From NCBI GenBank assembly GCA_934569225.1, contig CAKTKC010000003.1:89052-153051 (forward strand): DNA of 64,000 bases. Direction: 5' to 3'. Made by a program: the position numbers and the translations under genes. The stretch's first letter is position 1; each line of letters starts with the position of its first letter. The notes beneath the pieces were generated by a model. That model did no database searches. It saw nothing but the letters and a program-made list of their open reading frames with translations, and was not told the DNA's origin. The stretch comes from an uncultured Oscillospiraceae bacterium (GTDB lineage Bacteria > Bacillota > Clostridia > Oscillospirales > Oscillospiraceae). Below, in pieces: positions 1 through 8,754 of the stretch.

Positions 1-1
1 G

Positions 2-1180
2 CCGCAGTTCACCGTGAAGCTGGACGAGGGGCTGGCCTCCGACAGCCTGAGCGCGGCGGCGGGGGAAGACTATACCTTCCGGGCGACGGACCCGCTGCAC
101 TATGATTACAAGCCCTCGGCGAAGATCGGCGGCAAGGACGTCACGGTCAAGGATAACGGCGACGGCACCTATACCATCCCCGGCGGCGAGATCACCGGAA
201 ACATCACGGTCAAGGCCAACAGAACCCCCAAGACCTACAAGGTAACATTCAAGGGTGAGGATCTGTCGGGCGAAAAAACTGCGGCCTATAACACACCCTA
301 CCATTTCAAGCTGAACCGGAAGGCCGGATACAGCTACGTTCTGCGCGTGACCATCGGCGGGAAGTCCTACACAGGCTACAAGGCGGAGGACGGCGGCTAT
401 GTGATTCCGGGTGCGGCCATCACAGGCGACATTGTCATCACCGCGCAGAAAACCAAGATCAATTCCGGCGGCGGAAGCTCCAGCGGCGGCTCAGGCGGCG
501 GAAGCTCTGCCAAGTATGTGTCGGTCAGCTTCATCGGCTCCGGCGCGGACGACGCGGTGGGCAAGAAAACCACCCGGCGCGGCTCGGAGTATACGTTCCG
601 CATTGACCGCAAGGACGATACCGATTATGACGTTTCCGCAAGGGTCAACGGCGTCACCGTCAAGTGTACCTACGACAGCAAGAAGGACATCTACCGCATT
701 CCTGGCAGCGCGGTCACGGGAGATATCACCATCACCGTCACGAAGGGCGCCCCGGTGGAGGTCAACGCATACGTCACCCTGGACAGGCAGAGCATGTACC
801 TTGTGACCTACAGCGGCAGCGTTGCGGATGGGCATGTCCCCATGTACGACGGGCAGAACATGTACTGGTCGGAAGCCTACAATGCCTATGCCTGGCTGGT
901 GGTTTCCTCCGCTGACGAAAAAGAGGTCGTGCGCGCTGCCCAGAACAGCATCACCATCGGAGAAGGGGAGGCCGCCGCCTCTATCGACTACTCCGGCAAC
1001 GTGGATCTCAGCGGACGCATCGACGGGGACGACGCACATCTTGACCGCGACGTGTACAACGCGAAATACACGCTGGCAAGCATGGTGATGCACAGATTCC
1101 TGAACGCCGATGTCAACAGAGACCGGAAGGTGGACGTAAAGGATGCGGTGTGGATCGTCAACCGCGTCCTCCACGGATAA
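2..1180 (+). CDS. Secreted dockerin-bearing repeat protein (5' partial)
   Basis: The reading frame is open from the window edge (first full codon at position 2), so the N-terminus and any signal peptide lie outside; the GTG at 14 is only an internal valine. What is visible is at least three copies of an extracellular beta-repeat of about 65 residues, each ending in a motif like YxIPGxxITGxIxITA, with a Gly/Ser-rich linker between copies (around nt 464-510). The last 60 residues form a type I dockerin: a loop around DLSGRIDGDD and a cleaner Ca-binding loop DVNRDRKVDVKDA with hydrophobic helix residues after it. Dockerins bind cohesins; a cohesin protein starts only 15 nt downstream, so the two probably assemble outside the cell. 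The passenger function is unknown. Confidence 0.8.
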   Translation, partial: PQFTVKLDEGLASDSLSAAAGEDYTFRATDPLHYDYKPSAKIGGKDVTVKDNGDGTYTIPGGEITGNITVKANRTPKTYKVTFKGEDLSGEKTAAYNTPYHFKLNRKAGYSYVLRVTIGGKSYTGYKAEDGGYVIPGAAITGDIVITAQKTKINSGGGSSSGGSGGGSSAKYVSVSFIGSGADDAVGKKTTRRGSEYTFRIDRKDDTDYDVSARVNGVTVKCTYDSKKDIYRIPGSAVTGDITITVTKGAPVEVNAYVTLDRQSMYLVTYSGSVADGHVPMYDGQNMYWSEAYNAYAWLVVSSADEKEVVRAAQNSITIGEGEAAASIDYSGNVDLSGRIDGDDAHLDRDVYNAKYTLASMVMHRFLNADVNRDRKVDVKDAVWIVNRVLHG

Positions 1181-1195
1181 AAAGGAGCGTGACAT

Positions 1196-1894
1196 ATGAA
1201 GAAGATCATCAGCGTCATTTTGACTGTTGCGCTGATATTCGCGCTGGCCGCGACGGCCATGGCGGCAGAGATCGCAGACTGCACCGTGTCCGCCGACTCC
1301 GTGTCGGCAGCGGCAGGGGGAACTGTGACCGTACCCGTCCGCGTTTCCGGAAACCGGGGCTTTACCAATTTTGGCATTGCCCTGGATTACGACCGTGAGC
1401 AGCTGGAGCTGCTGAGCATCCAGACGGCGGAAGGGGAAACGCCCTATCTCTGCGGCACGACGGCTGCCGTGAATACCCAATGGACAGGCACGGAGGAGAA
1501 GACCTTTGGCTACGTCACGGCTGCTCTGGAAGAAGCCGCGACGGCGGACGGAATCCTGTTCACGGCCACGTTCCATGTCAGCGAGACCTTTTCCGGCACT
1601 GCGGCGGTGCAGCCGGTGGTGCAGTATATGCGCAGCAACAAGCGGCTGCTGTCCGTGTTTGACGCCATCCCGGTTACAGTCGTGAGCGGAACCGTATCGA
1701 CGGTTCTGGCAGGCGATTATGACCAGGACGGACAGGTGGATATGTTCGACGCTATGGGTCTGTACGGTGCGGTGAGCGCTGGTACGGAGTTCGCGGAGGA
1801 TGATTACAGCCGTCTGGACGTCAACCAGGACGGCGAGATCAACATGTTCGACGTAATGGCAATTTATGGGATCGTATCGGGTGGTCAGGAGTGA
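1196..1894 (+). CDS. Secreted cohesin-dockerin protein
   Basis: 232 aa. Residues 1-23 are a signal peptide (basic MKK, long hydrophobic stretch, cleavage near AMA). Residues about 25-165 resemble a cohesin beta-sandwich: a SVSAAAGGTVTVPVRV start, GFTNFGIALDYDREQLEL and a later FTATFHV strand, all typical positions. Residues about 172-230 are a type I dockerin with two good Ca-binding loops, DYDQDGQVDMFDA and DVNQDGEINMFDV. Carrying both halves, it can bridge one dockerin protein to another cohesin, like a small scaffold or adaptor. A GGAGC ribosome site precedes the ATG. It sits between a dockerin protein and a cohesin-like anchor protein, apparently in one operon. No cellulase or other hydrolase is adjacent. 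Confidence 0.87.
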   Translation: MKKIISVILTVALIFALAATAMAAEIADCTVSADSVSAAAGGTVTVPVRVSGNRGFTNFGIALDYDREQLELLSIQTAEGETPYLCGTTAAVNTQWTGTEEKTFGYVTAALEEAATADGILFTATFHVSETFSGTAAVQPVVQYMRSNKRLLSVFDAIPVTVVSGTVSTVLAGDYDQDGQVDMFDAMGLYGAVSAGTEFAEDDYSRLDVNQDGEINMFDVMAIYGIVSGGQE

Positions 1895-1920
1895 CCAACC
1901 CCACAGAAAAGGAGCGAAAT

Positions 1921-2970
1921 ATGATGAAAAAAGTCCTGTCCTGCTTCCTCGCAGTCATACTTTTCCTGACCTGCATTCCCACGGCGCTGGCAGTGGACAA
2001 TTCTCGCGATTTCTTCTTCGAGCTGTCCGTGGACGGCAGTGATAAGAAAGAGGTGCAGCCCGGCGACATCATTCAGGTGGATTTCAACCTGAAACGGTCG
2101 GACAGCGGCGACGCCTACACCATGTACGGTATGCAGAATGAAATTCGCTACGACAGCAATTTCTTCGAGCTGGTGGAGGGCAGCGCCCTGCTGAGCAATG
2201 GAATTTCCACCACGGACATCGGTCTGCGGGACAATTACCGGGAATTTTACATGAACTTTGTGTCCCTGTCTGGCGGCGAGGAGTGGAACGCCCAGCGTCT
2301 GGTGGGTTCCTTCAAGCTGAAGGTGATCGCCGCGTCCGGCGTGACCAAGATCACGAATCAGGATTATCTGGTCTCCACCCAGGACGGAACCGATGAATAT
2401 AAGGCATCCTGCCAGGATGTGACCATTATCATTTCCACCGACTGCACGGTCACCTTCGAGCCGAACGGCGGCACGGCGGTTCCCAGCCAGACCGTCCGGT
2501 ACGGCGAGACCGTGGCGCGGCCGGACAATCCCACCCGGGAGGGCTATCACCTGGTGGGCTGGTATTCGGACATTGATCTCCAGAATCTCTGGGATTTTGA
2601 TACCGACACCGTTCAGGGCAATATGACCCTGTACGCAAAATGGGAGAAGGGCGACGCGCCTGAGACGGATGCTGACGGCACCGGCAGCGGCCTGTGGTGG
2701 CTGCTGGGTCTGGGCTTGCCTCTCCTGCTGCTTCTGCTCCTGCTTCTCCTGCTGCTGGGCAAAAAGACGGTTCGCTTCGAGACCGGCTGTGACAGCAAGA
2801 TCAAGGATCAGAAGGTGAAGAAGGGCGGCCTGGTGACACGCCCTGAGCAGCCGGTTCGTCCCGGCAGAGCCTTTGCCGGATGGTATACGGACGAGAGCTG
2901 CACCAAACGCTGGGATTTTGATAACGACAAGGTTGAAGATAATATGACGCTGTATGCAAAGTGGCTGTAA
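1921..2970 (+). CDS. Membrane-anchored cohesin-like protein with InlB-type B repeats
   Basis: 349 aa from the ATG at 1921, chosen because AAGGAG lies just upstream and the next residues form a signal peptide (MMKKVLSCFLAVILFL, cleavage near ALA). Residues about 28-172 look like a cohesin-like beta-sandwich (VQPGDIIQVDFNL, NEIRYDSNFFELV). Residues 176-242 are a Listeria-Bacteroides (InlB B-type) repeat with GYHLVGWY and MTLYAKW. A poly-Leu membrane helix spans about 258-279, followed by KK. Unusually a second InlB-like repeat (about 284-349, ends MTLYAKWL) comes after the helix, which by the positive-inside rule would place it in the cytosol. It probably anchors the dockerin proteins encoded upstream to the membrane. 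Function inferred from domains only. Confidence 0.75.
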   Translation: MMKKVLSCFLAVILFLTCIPTALAVDNSRDFFFELSVDGSDKKEVQPGDIIQVDFNLKRSDSGDAYTMYGMQNEIRYDSNFFELVEGSALLSNGISTTDIGLRDNYREFYMNFVSLSGGEEWNAQRLVGSFKLKVIAASGVTKITNQDYLVSTQDGTDEYKASCQDVTIIISTDCTVTFEPNGGTAVPSQTVRYGETVARPDNPTREGYHLVGWYSDIDLQNLWDFDTDTVQGNMTLYAKWEKGDAPETDADGTGSGLWWLLGLGLPLLLLLLLLLLLLGKKTVRFETGCDSKIKDQKVKKGGLVTRPEQPVRPGRAFAGWYTDESCTKRWDFDNDKVEDNMTLYAKWL

Positions 2971-2989
2971 GTTCATGCGCCCCCACCTG

Positions 2990-3209
2990 GGGAACCTCTG
3001 AATAAATCGTCTGCGGCCGTGAGCGGATCTTTTTCGTCCACTCTTCGGCATCAAAAACGGGAAATATAGTGCAGCCGTTGCCGGCGCAAGCCGGCTTACG
3101 GATGCGGCATACCCCTTGCGGGTACATACAGTATTCCGCCGTTTTCGATACCTCGATTGGCCGAAAAATCTCTCGCTCACGGCTCTTGCCGATTTAATCA
3201 GAGGTTCCC
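2990..3209. repeat. MITE-like imperfect inverted-repeat element, copy 1
   Basis: The gap between 2970 and 3293 is filled by an element whose ends are inverted copies: GGGAACCTCTGA on the left and TCAGAGGTTCCC on the right, with the similarity continuing inwards for about 75 nt per arm (for example GCCGTGAGCG against CGCTCACGGC). A second copy lies at 61159-61320. Copy 1 carries about 58 extra bases in the centre (about 3067-3124), itself rich in short palindromes. It encodes no protein, so it would be mobilised in trans if mobile at all. It separates the cohesin genes from the DUF4430 gene and could act as a strong RNA hairpin. Confidence 0.8.
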
Positions 3210-3292
3210 TGGATCTTTCCGGGTGGGGCACACGTGCATTCTGCGGCGGCGCGGGAATGGGCGTAAATTCCGAAGGTTAAGGGAATGGCAGT

Positions 3293-6200
3293 ATGGATTG
3301 GAATGCATTATTTCACAGCAAATATCTGCGGGGCGGCCTGTGCGCAGTGCTGATCGCCGCGATCCTGCTGGGACTGTGGCTTCCGGGGACGGGGCTGAAG
3401 GAAGCCCAGCCGGATGACCCCTTGGAAGGAGAGGGCGTCCGGGAGATCACGGTGCTGGAGCTGGGGGAAAACATCCAACAACTGAATACGATTGTGGTTC
3501 CCAGCGGCGGGCAGACGAAATCCATGGAGCCGAATGACGATGTCGGCGAGACCCGACCGGAAGAAACCCAGCCCGATTCCTCCACGGACGACGGCAGAGA
3601 CGGTCAGGAGGACGGAAACCAGGGGGCGGACGGCGGTGAAATTACGCCGTCGGAGCTGTCGCTGGTTCTGACGTGGCATCCGGACAGCGGGAATGCAAAA
3701 AGTGTTTCCTGCGCCGTGGACAATACCCAGGCATTTGCCGTCAGCAGCTATGAATTGAATGAGGGGCTGTTCCGCTTTTCCGTGAACCTGACCGGAACGC
3801 TGGCGCAGGACGCGAAGATCGTGGACGGCATTTCCGTCACCGAATCCACCCAGACGTCGCGGGCACTGAAATGGCCGAACGACTCGCTGATCATGAATCC
3901 GGCGGCGGGGACGGACAGGGAAGTCTATAATTTCTCCTTCACGGTCAGAACCCAGGAACGGGACGTGTTTTTCCGGTATAAGATTACCTATCAGAAGCTC
4001 CCGGATGTGCAGCTTTCCTTTACATGGCGAGGGACCGGGAATCACAAAGGCACGCTGCTTTGTCTGCCCAGCGGCAGCGTTGTGGATAAAATCAAGAGTA
4101 ACCAGCTGGCCGGAGGCAGGATAAGCTACGAGATGAAATTGGTCGGCAGCGATGCCGAAAGTGCGGGCGCAAAAATTTTGAGTGCCAGCTATATCTCTGA
4201 TGAAACAGGCAAGAGCGGTGACCTGGATTACCGGGGTGGACAAGGTTTTTTGAATTTGAAAATGCCGGCGGGTGAGACCTCCGAGACGTATCGGATTTTG
4301 GTTTCCGCCCTTGCAAACGGGCATACGGCTCACTTCGAGGTCATTCTGCATTTTGGAAATGATGTGACGCTGCAAATGCGCTATATCCTCGATGACGGCA
4401 GTGAAAGAAAGATTTTCTGCCAGAATAAGCAGTCGAAAACGGCGGATACCGTGTATGACGACCAGTTGACCGGGGGGAACCTGCCATACGAAATGTCCAT
4501 TGTCGGTGCCGATGCCGACAGCGCTAAGATCACCTCCGTCAAGTGTACACAAACCGGCAATGGCAACAAACTTCAGACCCTGGAAGCATCGGACGCGATT
4601 CCGCTTCTCCTGAATGACGGAAAAACCGGACAGAACAATTTTACGGTCGAAGCAAAGGACGACTCGGGAAATCAGTATACCTTCAAAATCAATGTTCCCT
4701 ACAAGCACAAGGGAACGAACAGCATAGAAATCCTTTTGAACCTCAAGGATCAGGATGAAATTCCCAACGAAGTCATAACCAATCTGAAGGTTTCCGCATA
4801 CGGAAGAGATGCGGCAGGGAATACGGTCAGCATTCCGGCGAAGGGGACGAATGAATATATTCAGGTTACGCTGGATGGAATTGAGGTCACGGATCCTACA
4901 TCTTCCGGGGACGCCTGGGAGTACGGCCTGTTTCCGGCTAATCCGGAGACGGGGGACAGAAAGGAACATGCCCTCTATGTTTACGCCGAGGACGCTTACG
5001 GCAACTGGGGGAAAGCGGAGCTGACGCTGAATGGTTTCCGCGTAGAACCCGGGCAGAAGATCGGCGACGCGACGATTTATGTGGACATGACGGTGCTGGG
5101 GGTCGGCGTTGTCGGCCCTATCCCTTATGAGGTTCTGGCGGACGAGCCGATTTCCTACGTGATCGCCAAAGCAATCATGGGAAAAGACACCGGCGAACCC
5201 TTCGGCGCGGCAAGCGATACTCTCGGCTGGCGTGGCAGCTATGCCGGGACGCTGGATACCGGCTTCTACCTGCAATGGCTGGATACCGGCTATAGCGCAG
5301 ATGCGCTGGAAGACTCCACTTGGCCGGGAAGCACGGAAGAGGAAGTGCTGGATGCCATCGACGCCCGGTTCGGCGCGGGGACTGGCCTTGCAACCCTGTG
5401 GCGCTGCCTGTACCGCAATGGACTGAACAAGAGCACCGGCTCCGGCAGCAGGATTGGTGAGTTTGATTACACCAGCGGTTCCGGCTGGATGTACTCGCTG
5501 CGCGGTACGTATTATCCCGGTCAGTCCATGTCCGCGGTATATCTGAAGGACGGAGATGTGCTGACGCTGCGCTACACGCTGGCCTACGGCTGGGACATCG
5601 GCGGCGGCAGCGACAATTACGGCAATATTGTGGGCTACTGTGTTACGGCAATCAATGGTGACATCACTCCCAGACATCAGATGGAAGAGGTGGAAGACCC
5701 GGACGGCTCCATTCACTATGTATGCCGCTGCTGCGGTCTGATTCAGGACTGCACCCATAAGCATACGGTCTACAAGGATCTGGAGGACGGAACCCACATT
5801 CTGTTCTGCGAGGACTGCCAGACGGCCATCGGCGACCCCCAGTCCCACAACTGGACATACGCCGCCGGGGACACGGAGGACAGCCACGTCTGCGCGGAGT
5901 GCGGCGCGACAGAGCAGCATTTCTGGAAGGAAGTGGAAGGCACCAACACCGCCACCTGCACCGAGCCGGGCGTCAGAACGGTCAGATGCAGCGTCTGCGG
6001 CATGGAAAAGGAAGAAGAAGTCGAAGCGAAGGGGCACACGCTGGACAATCGCTGGAACCACACGAAGCTGGAACATTATCAGAAATGCTCGACCTGCGGC
6101 GAGGAAACCAATCGCGGAAACCATGAATATGAGGCGGATTGGGGCGACTATGCGTGCCGTATCTGCGAGGTGCTCCATGAAGAAATCTGCGGCGGCACCC

Positions 6201-6625
6201 CGACGATTCGGGAAGCCACCTGCCAGAAAATCGTGTACCACTGCGACAGCTGCGGCTATGACCTGACCGAGTATGGCACCTTCTACGAATATCATGATTA
6301 CGTGGACGGCATCTGCCGGTACTGCGGCGCGGAAGACCCGGATTATGTGCCCCATGAACATGATTACCATGAGACATACCGGGTTAACCCGACCTGCACG
6401 GAGGACGGCTACATCGAGTATACCTGCGACTGCGGGGACTCCTATACAGATCCGCTTCCGGCTACCGGCCATAGCTGGGGCGAATGGATACCTGCGGGAG
6501 ACGGGGAGGAAGTCCGCTACTGTGGAGTGTGTGGTGCGGAGGACTATCGGACGACCGAGGCGGATACGTACAGTATCCAGATGCTCTTTTTAAGCTGGCT
6601 TTTCCCAAAGACGTATCAAAAATAG
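3293..6625 (+). CDS. Large surface protein: Ig/cadherin-like repeats, DUF4430 domain, Cys-rich tail
   Basis: 1110 aa. One membrane helix at about 13-30 acts as an uncleaved anchor or signal sequence. An acidic, low-complexity linker (about 75-120) follows, then several beta-sandwich repeats (about 120-580) that I cannot assign to a named family. Residues about 590-770 match DUF4430, the family that includes the C-terminal domain of animal transcobalamin: IYVDMTVLG, a long insertion, SGSGWMYSLRGTYYP and DGDVLTLRYTLAYGWDIGGG. The last 320 residues carry repeated CxxC knuckles (CAECG, CSVCG, CSTCG, CDSCG, CGVCG) alternating with HxYxxxW-like segments, probably rubredoxin-like zinc or disulfide modules outside the cell. 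Start: weak ribosome site, but the membrane segment follows directly. Only 11 nt separate it from moxR. Confidence 0.75.
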   Translation: MDWNALFHSKYLRGGLCAVLIAAILLGLWLPGTGLKEAQPDDPLEGEGVREITVLELGENIQQLNTIVVPSGGQTKSMEPNDDVGETRPEETQPDSSTDDGRDGQEDGNQGADGGEITPSELSLVLTWHPDSGNAKSVSCAVDNTQAFAVSSYELNEGLFRFSVNLTGTLAQDAKIVDGISVTESTQTSRALKWPNDSLIMNPAAGTDREVYNFSFTVRTQERDVFFRYKITYQKLPDVQLSFTWRGTGNHKGTLLCLPSGSVVDKIKSNQLAGGRISYEMKLVGSDAESAGAKILSASYISDETGKSGDLDYRGGQGFLNLKMPAGETSETYRILVSALANGHTAHFEVILHFGNDVTLQMRYILDDGSERKIFCQNKQSKTADTVYDDQLTGGNLPYEMSIVGADADSAKITSVKCTQTGNGNKLQTLEASDAIPLLLNDGKTGQNNFTVEAKDDSGNQYTFKINVPYKHKGTNSIEILLNLKDQDEIPNEVITNLKVSAYGRDAAGNTVSIPAKGTNEYIQVTLDGIEVTDPTSSGDAWEYGLFPANPETGDRKEHALYVYAEDAYGNWGKAELTLNGFRVEPGQKIGDATIYVDMTVLGVGVVGPIPYEVLADEPISYVIAKAIMGKDTGEPFGAASDTLGWRGSYAGTLDTGFYLQWLDTGYSADALEDSTWPGSTEEEVLDAIDARFGAGTGLATLWRCLYRNGLNKSTGSGSRIGEFDYTSGSGWMYSLRGTYYPGQSMSAVYLKDGDVLTLRYTLAYGWDIGGGSDNYGNIVGYCVTAINGDITPRHQMEEVEDPDGSIHYVCRCCGLIQDCTHKHTVYKDLEDGTHILFCEDCQTAIGDPQSHNWTYAAGDTEDSHVCAECGATEQHFWKEVEGTNTATCTEPGVRTVRCSVCGMEKEEEVEAKGHTLDNRWNHTKLEHYQKCSTCGEETNRGNHEYEADWGDYACRICEVLHEEICGGTPTIREATCQKIVYHCDSCGYDLTEYGTFYEYHDYVDGICRYCGAEDPDYVPHEHDYHETYRVNPTCTEDGYIEYTCDCGDSYTDPLPATGHSWGEWIPAGDGEEVRYCGVCGAEDYRTTEADTYSIQMLFLSWLFPKTYQK

Positions 6626-6636
6626 GGGGAATCACA

Positions 6637-7572
6637 ATGAATGAGAAAATTCCTGAGATCCTGCGGCAGATCGAAACGGTCGTTGTAGGTAAGAACGAAA
6701 TCGTTGAAAAAATCCTGATGGCAATCCTGGCGGGCGGCCATGTACTGATGGAGGACGTCCCCGGCGTGGGCAAGACCACCACGGCCATGACCTTTGCCAA
6801 GGTGCTGGGGCTGGACACGAAGCGCGTTCAGTTTACCTCCGACACCGTCCCCTCGGACATTATCGGCTACTCGGTCTACGACAAGGAAAGCGGCAGCTTC
6901 GTCTATAAGCCCGGCGCGGTGATGACCAATCTGCTCCTGGCGGACGAAATCAACCGTACCTCCAGCAAGACCCAGTCCGCTTTGCTGGAAGCCATGGAGG
7001 AGCTGCATGTGACGGTGGACGGTCAGACCTATGATTTGCCCCAGCCCTTTGTGGTGCTGGCCACCGAAAACCCTGTGGGTTCCGCGGGAACGCAGCTGCT
7101 GCCGCCGTCTCAGATGGACCGGTTTATGATCAAGATCAGCATGGGCTATCCTGATTTTGAAAGCCAGATCAGCATTCTGAGGGACAGACACACGGAAAAT
7201 CCCCTGAACCGGGTGGTGCCGGTGGTCGATCGGGAGCAGCTGCAAGCGCTGATCCAGGAAGCGGCGAAGGCGGAAATTCAGGACGCCGTTTATGAGTACG
7301 TCACCCGGCTGACCCAGGCCAGCCGGGAGCACCCCATGGTGCAGCTGGGCGTCAGCCCCCGGGGCGCGCTGGCGGTGTGCCGTATGGCGAAGGCTTACGC
7401 TTACCTCAATGGCCGGGACTTCGTCATCCCGGAGGACGTGGCCGCCGTGTTCCCGGATGTATGCTGCCACCGTCTGGTGCTGACAACCAAGGCAAGAATG
7501 ATGGAGGAACGGCCGGAGACGGTCATTGCCGCCATTCTGGAATCCGTGAAAATGCCGGTCATCAAACAATAA
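6637..7572 (+). CDS. MoxR-family AAA+ ATPase
   Basis: 311 aa cytosolic ATPase. The start at 6637 is used because AGGGGGA lies 7 nt upstream and the family begins here. Walker A is GVGKTT (about residues 43-48), Walker B LLLADEINR with the MoxR-typical QSALLEAMEE after it, then sensor region VLATENP and the C-terminal lid. MoxR proteins act as chaperone-like ATPases and are usually encoded with a DUF58 protein and a transglutaminase-like membrane protein, exactly the order found here (gaps of 31 and 14 nt). Being embedded among surface-protein genes, it probably helps mature or assemble the extracellular complex, though the client is not shown by the sequence. Confidence 0.93.
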   Translation: MNEKIPEILRQIETVVVGKNEIVEKILMAILAGGHVLMEDVPGVGKTTTAMTFAKVLGLDTKRVQFTSDTVPSDIIGYSVYDKESGSFVYKPGAVMTNLLLADEINRTSSKTQSALLEAMEELHVTVDGQTYDLPQPFVVLATENPVGSAGTQLLPPSQMDRFMIKISMGYPDFESQISILRDRHTENPLNRVVPVVDREQLQALIQEAAKAEIQDAVYEYVTRLTQASREHPMVQLGVSPRGALAVCRMAKAYAYLNGRDFVIPEDVAAVFPDVCCHRLVLTTKARMMEERPETVIAAILESVKMPVIKQ

Positions 7573-7603
7573 ACGAAACAACGAACGGAAGCAGGTACTG
7601 CTT

Positions 7604-8740
7604 ATGATCGCAATGAAATTGGGTTGGGCGGTGCTGGAGGGCATCTGCGTCTGGCTTACCCTGTATTACGGGAGCGGCGGCGCGTTGGCTCTGGCGGCGA
7701 TGCTGCTGATCTTGCCCCTGGGCAGCCTCCCGATTCACCTTTTCCTGAGAAAACGGCTTCGGGTTTGGGTAGAAGCGCCCGCCGTGGCGCGGAAAGGGGA
7801 CGAGGGCAGCGTCACGGTCTGCCTGGAAAATCCCACGCTGCTGCCCGCTCTGCGCATCCGCTGCCGGGTAACGACCCGGAATCAGCTGAATGGTGAGAGC
7901 TGCACCCAGAACGTCATGATGTGGGCGTTTCCCAAAAGGGAACGGTGCACGTCTCTGCGCTTAGGAAGCGAATACTGCGGACGCATCCGGATCTCCGTGG
8001 AGCAGGTGAAGCTCTATGACTGCTTCGGCCTGGTCGGCGTCCGCTGCGGATGCACTGCCGAGGCGCACATGACGGTGCAGCCGGACACCTTCCCCATTCG
8101 AGTGAATCTGATTCCCAATCCCGACAGCCAGGAGGACGGCGACAGCTATTCTCAGGAGCGTCCCGGCGCCGACCTGACGGAGACGTTCCAGATTCGGGAA
8201 TACGTCCCCGGCGACAGCATTCGGCAAATCCACTGGAAACTCAGCGGGAAATTTGACCGGCTGATCGTCCGGGATCCGGCGCTGCCCATCACCCGCAATG
8301 TGCTGGTGTTCTGGGAGAGAACGGGGCAGTCCGGCAGTGTCAAACGCATTGACGCCCAGGCGGAAACGGTGGTGTCAGCGTGCCGGAGCCTGTCGGACAG
8401 CGGCGTCCAGTTCACCCTTGGATGGAACGATACGGACAGCAACGTCTGCGTCCTGCATGAGATCTGCGGCATGGAAGACTTGATCGGTGTTATCCCCCGG
8501 CTGCTGTGTGCTGCCGGAAGGAAGGACGGTGTCGGCGGCGCGACCCTTCTGGTACAGACCCGGCCGGATGCTCTGTGCGGGCACATGGTGTACATCGGGG
8601 AAGAACCCTGCGCCGATGTGTTGCAGATGCAGCGGCTGGGGCATGTCACGGCGCTGCTCTGCGGCGAATCGCCTTTGGAGGGGAGCATCCCCTTCGACGT
8701 AGGGCGGTATCGGGAACAACTGGGAGAAATTGACGTGTAA
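7604..8740 (+). CDS. DUF58 domain protein
   Basis: 378 aa. Two membrane helices at about residues 5-45, then a beta-rich region and the DUF58 signature REYVPGDSIRQIHWK (about 205-219) followed by LIVRDP. DUF58 proteins have a von Willebrand A-like fold and work with MoxR ATPases; this is the middle gene of the MoxR-DUF58-transglutaminase set. A GGAAGCAGG ribosome site precedes the ATG; a second in-frame ATG three codons on is possible. The exact biochemical role of the family is unknown. Confidence 0.88.
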   Translation: MIAMKLGWAVLEGICVWLTLYYGSGGALALAAMLLILPLGSLPIHLFLRKRLRVWVEAPAVARKGDEGSVTVCLENPTLLPALRIRCRVTTRNQLNGESCTQNVMMWAFPKRERCTSLRLGSEYCGRIRISVEQVKLYDCFGLVGVRCGCTAEAHMTVQPDTFPIRVNLIPNPDSQEDGDSYSQERPGADLTETFQIREYVPGDSIRQIHWKLSGKFDRLIVRDPALPITRNVLVFWERTGQSGSVKRIDAQAETVVSACRSLSDSGVQFTLGWNDTDSNVCVLHEICGMEDLIGVIPRLLCAAGRKDGVGGATLLVQTRPDALCGHMVYIGEEPCADVLQMQRLGHVTALLCGESPLEGSIPFDVGRYREQLGEIDV

Positions 8741-8754
8741 GGGAGGCGAAAGCC

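Noticed and set aside
3308..6472. A 1054-codon open frame on the minus strand
   Set aside because: Antisense of the DUF4430 surface protein; composition rich in Arg/Ala/Val/His with no motif.
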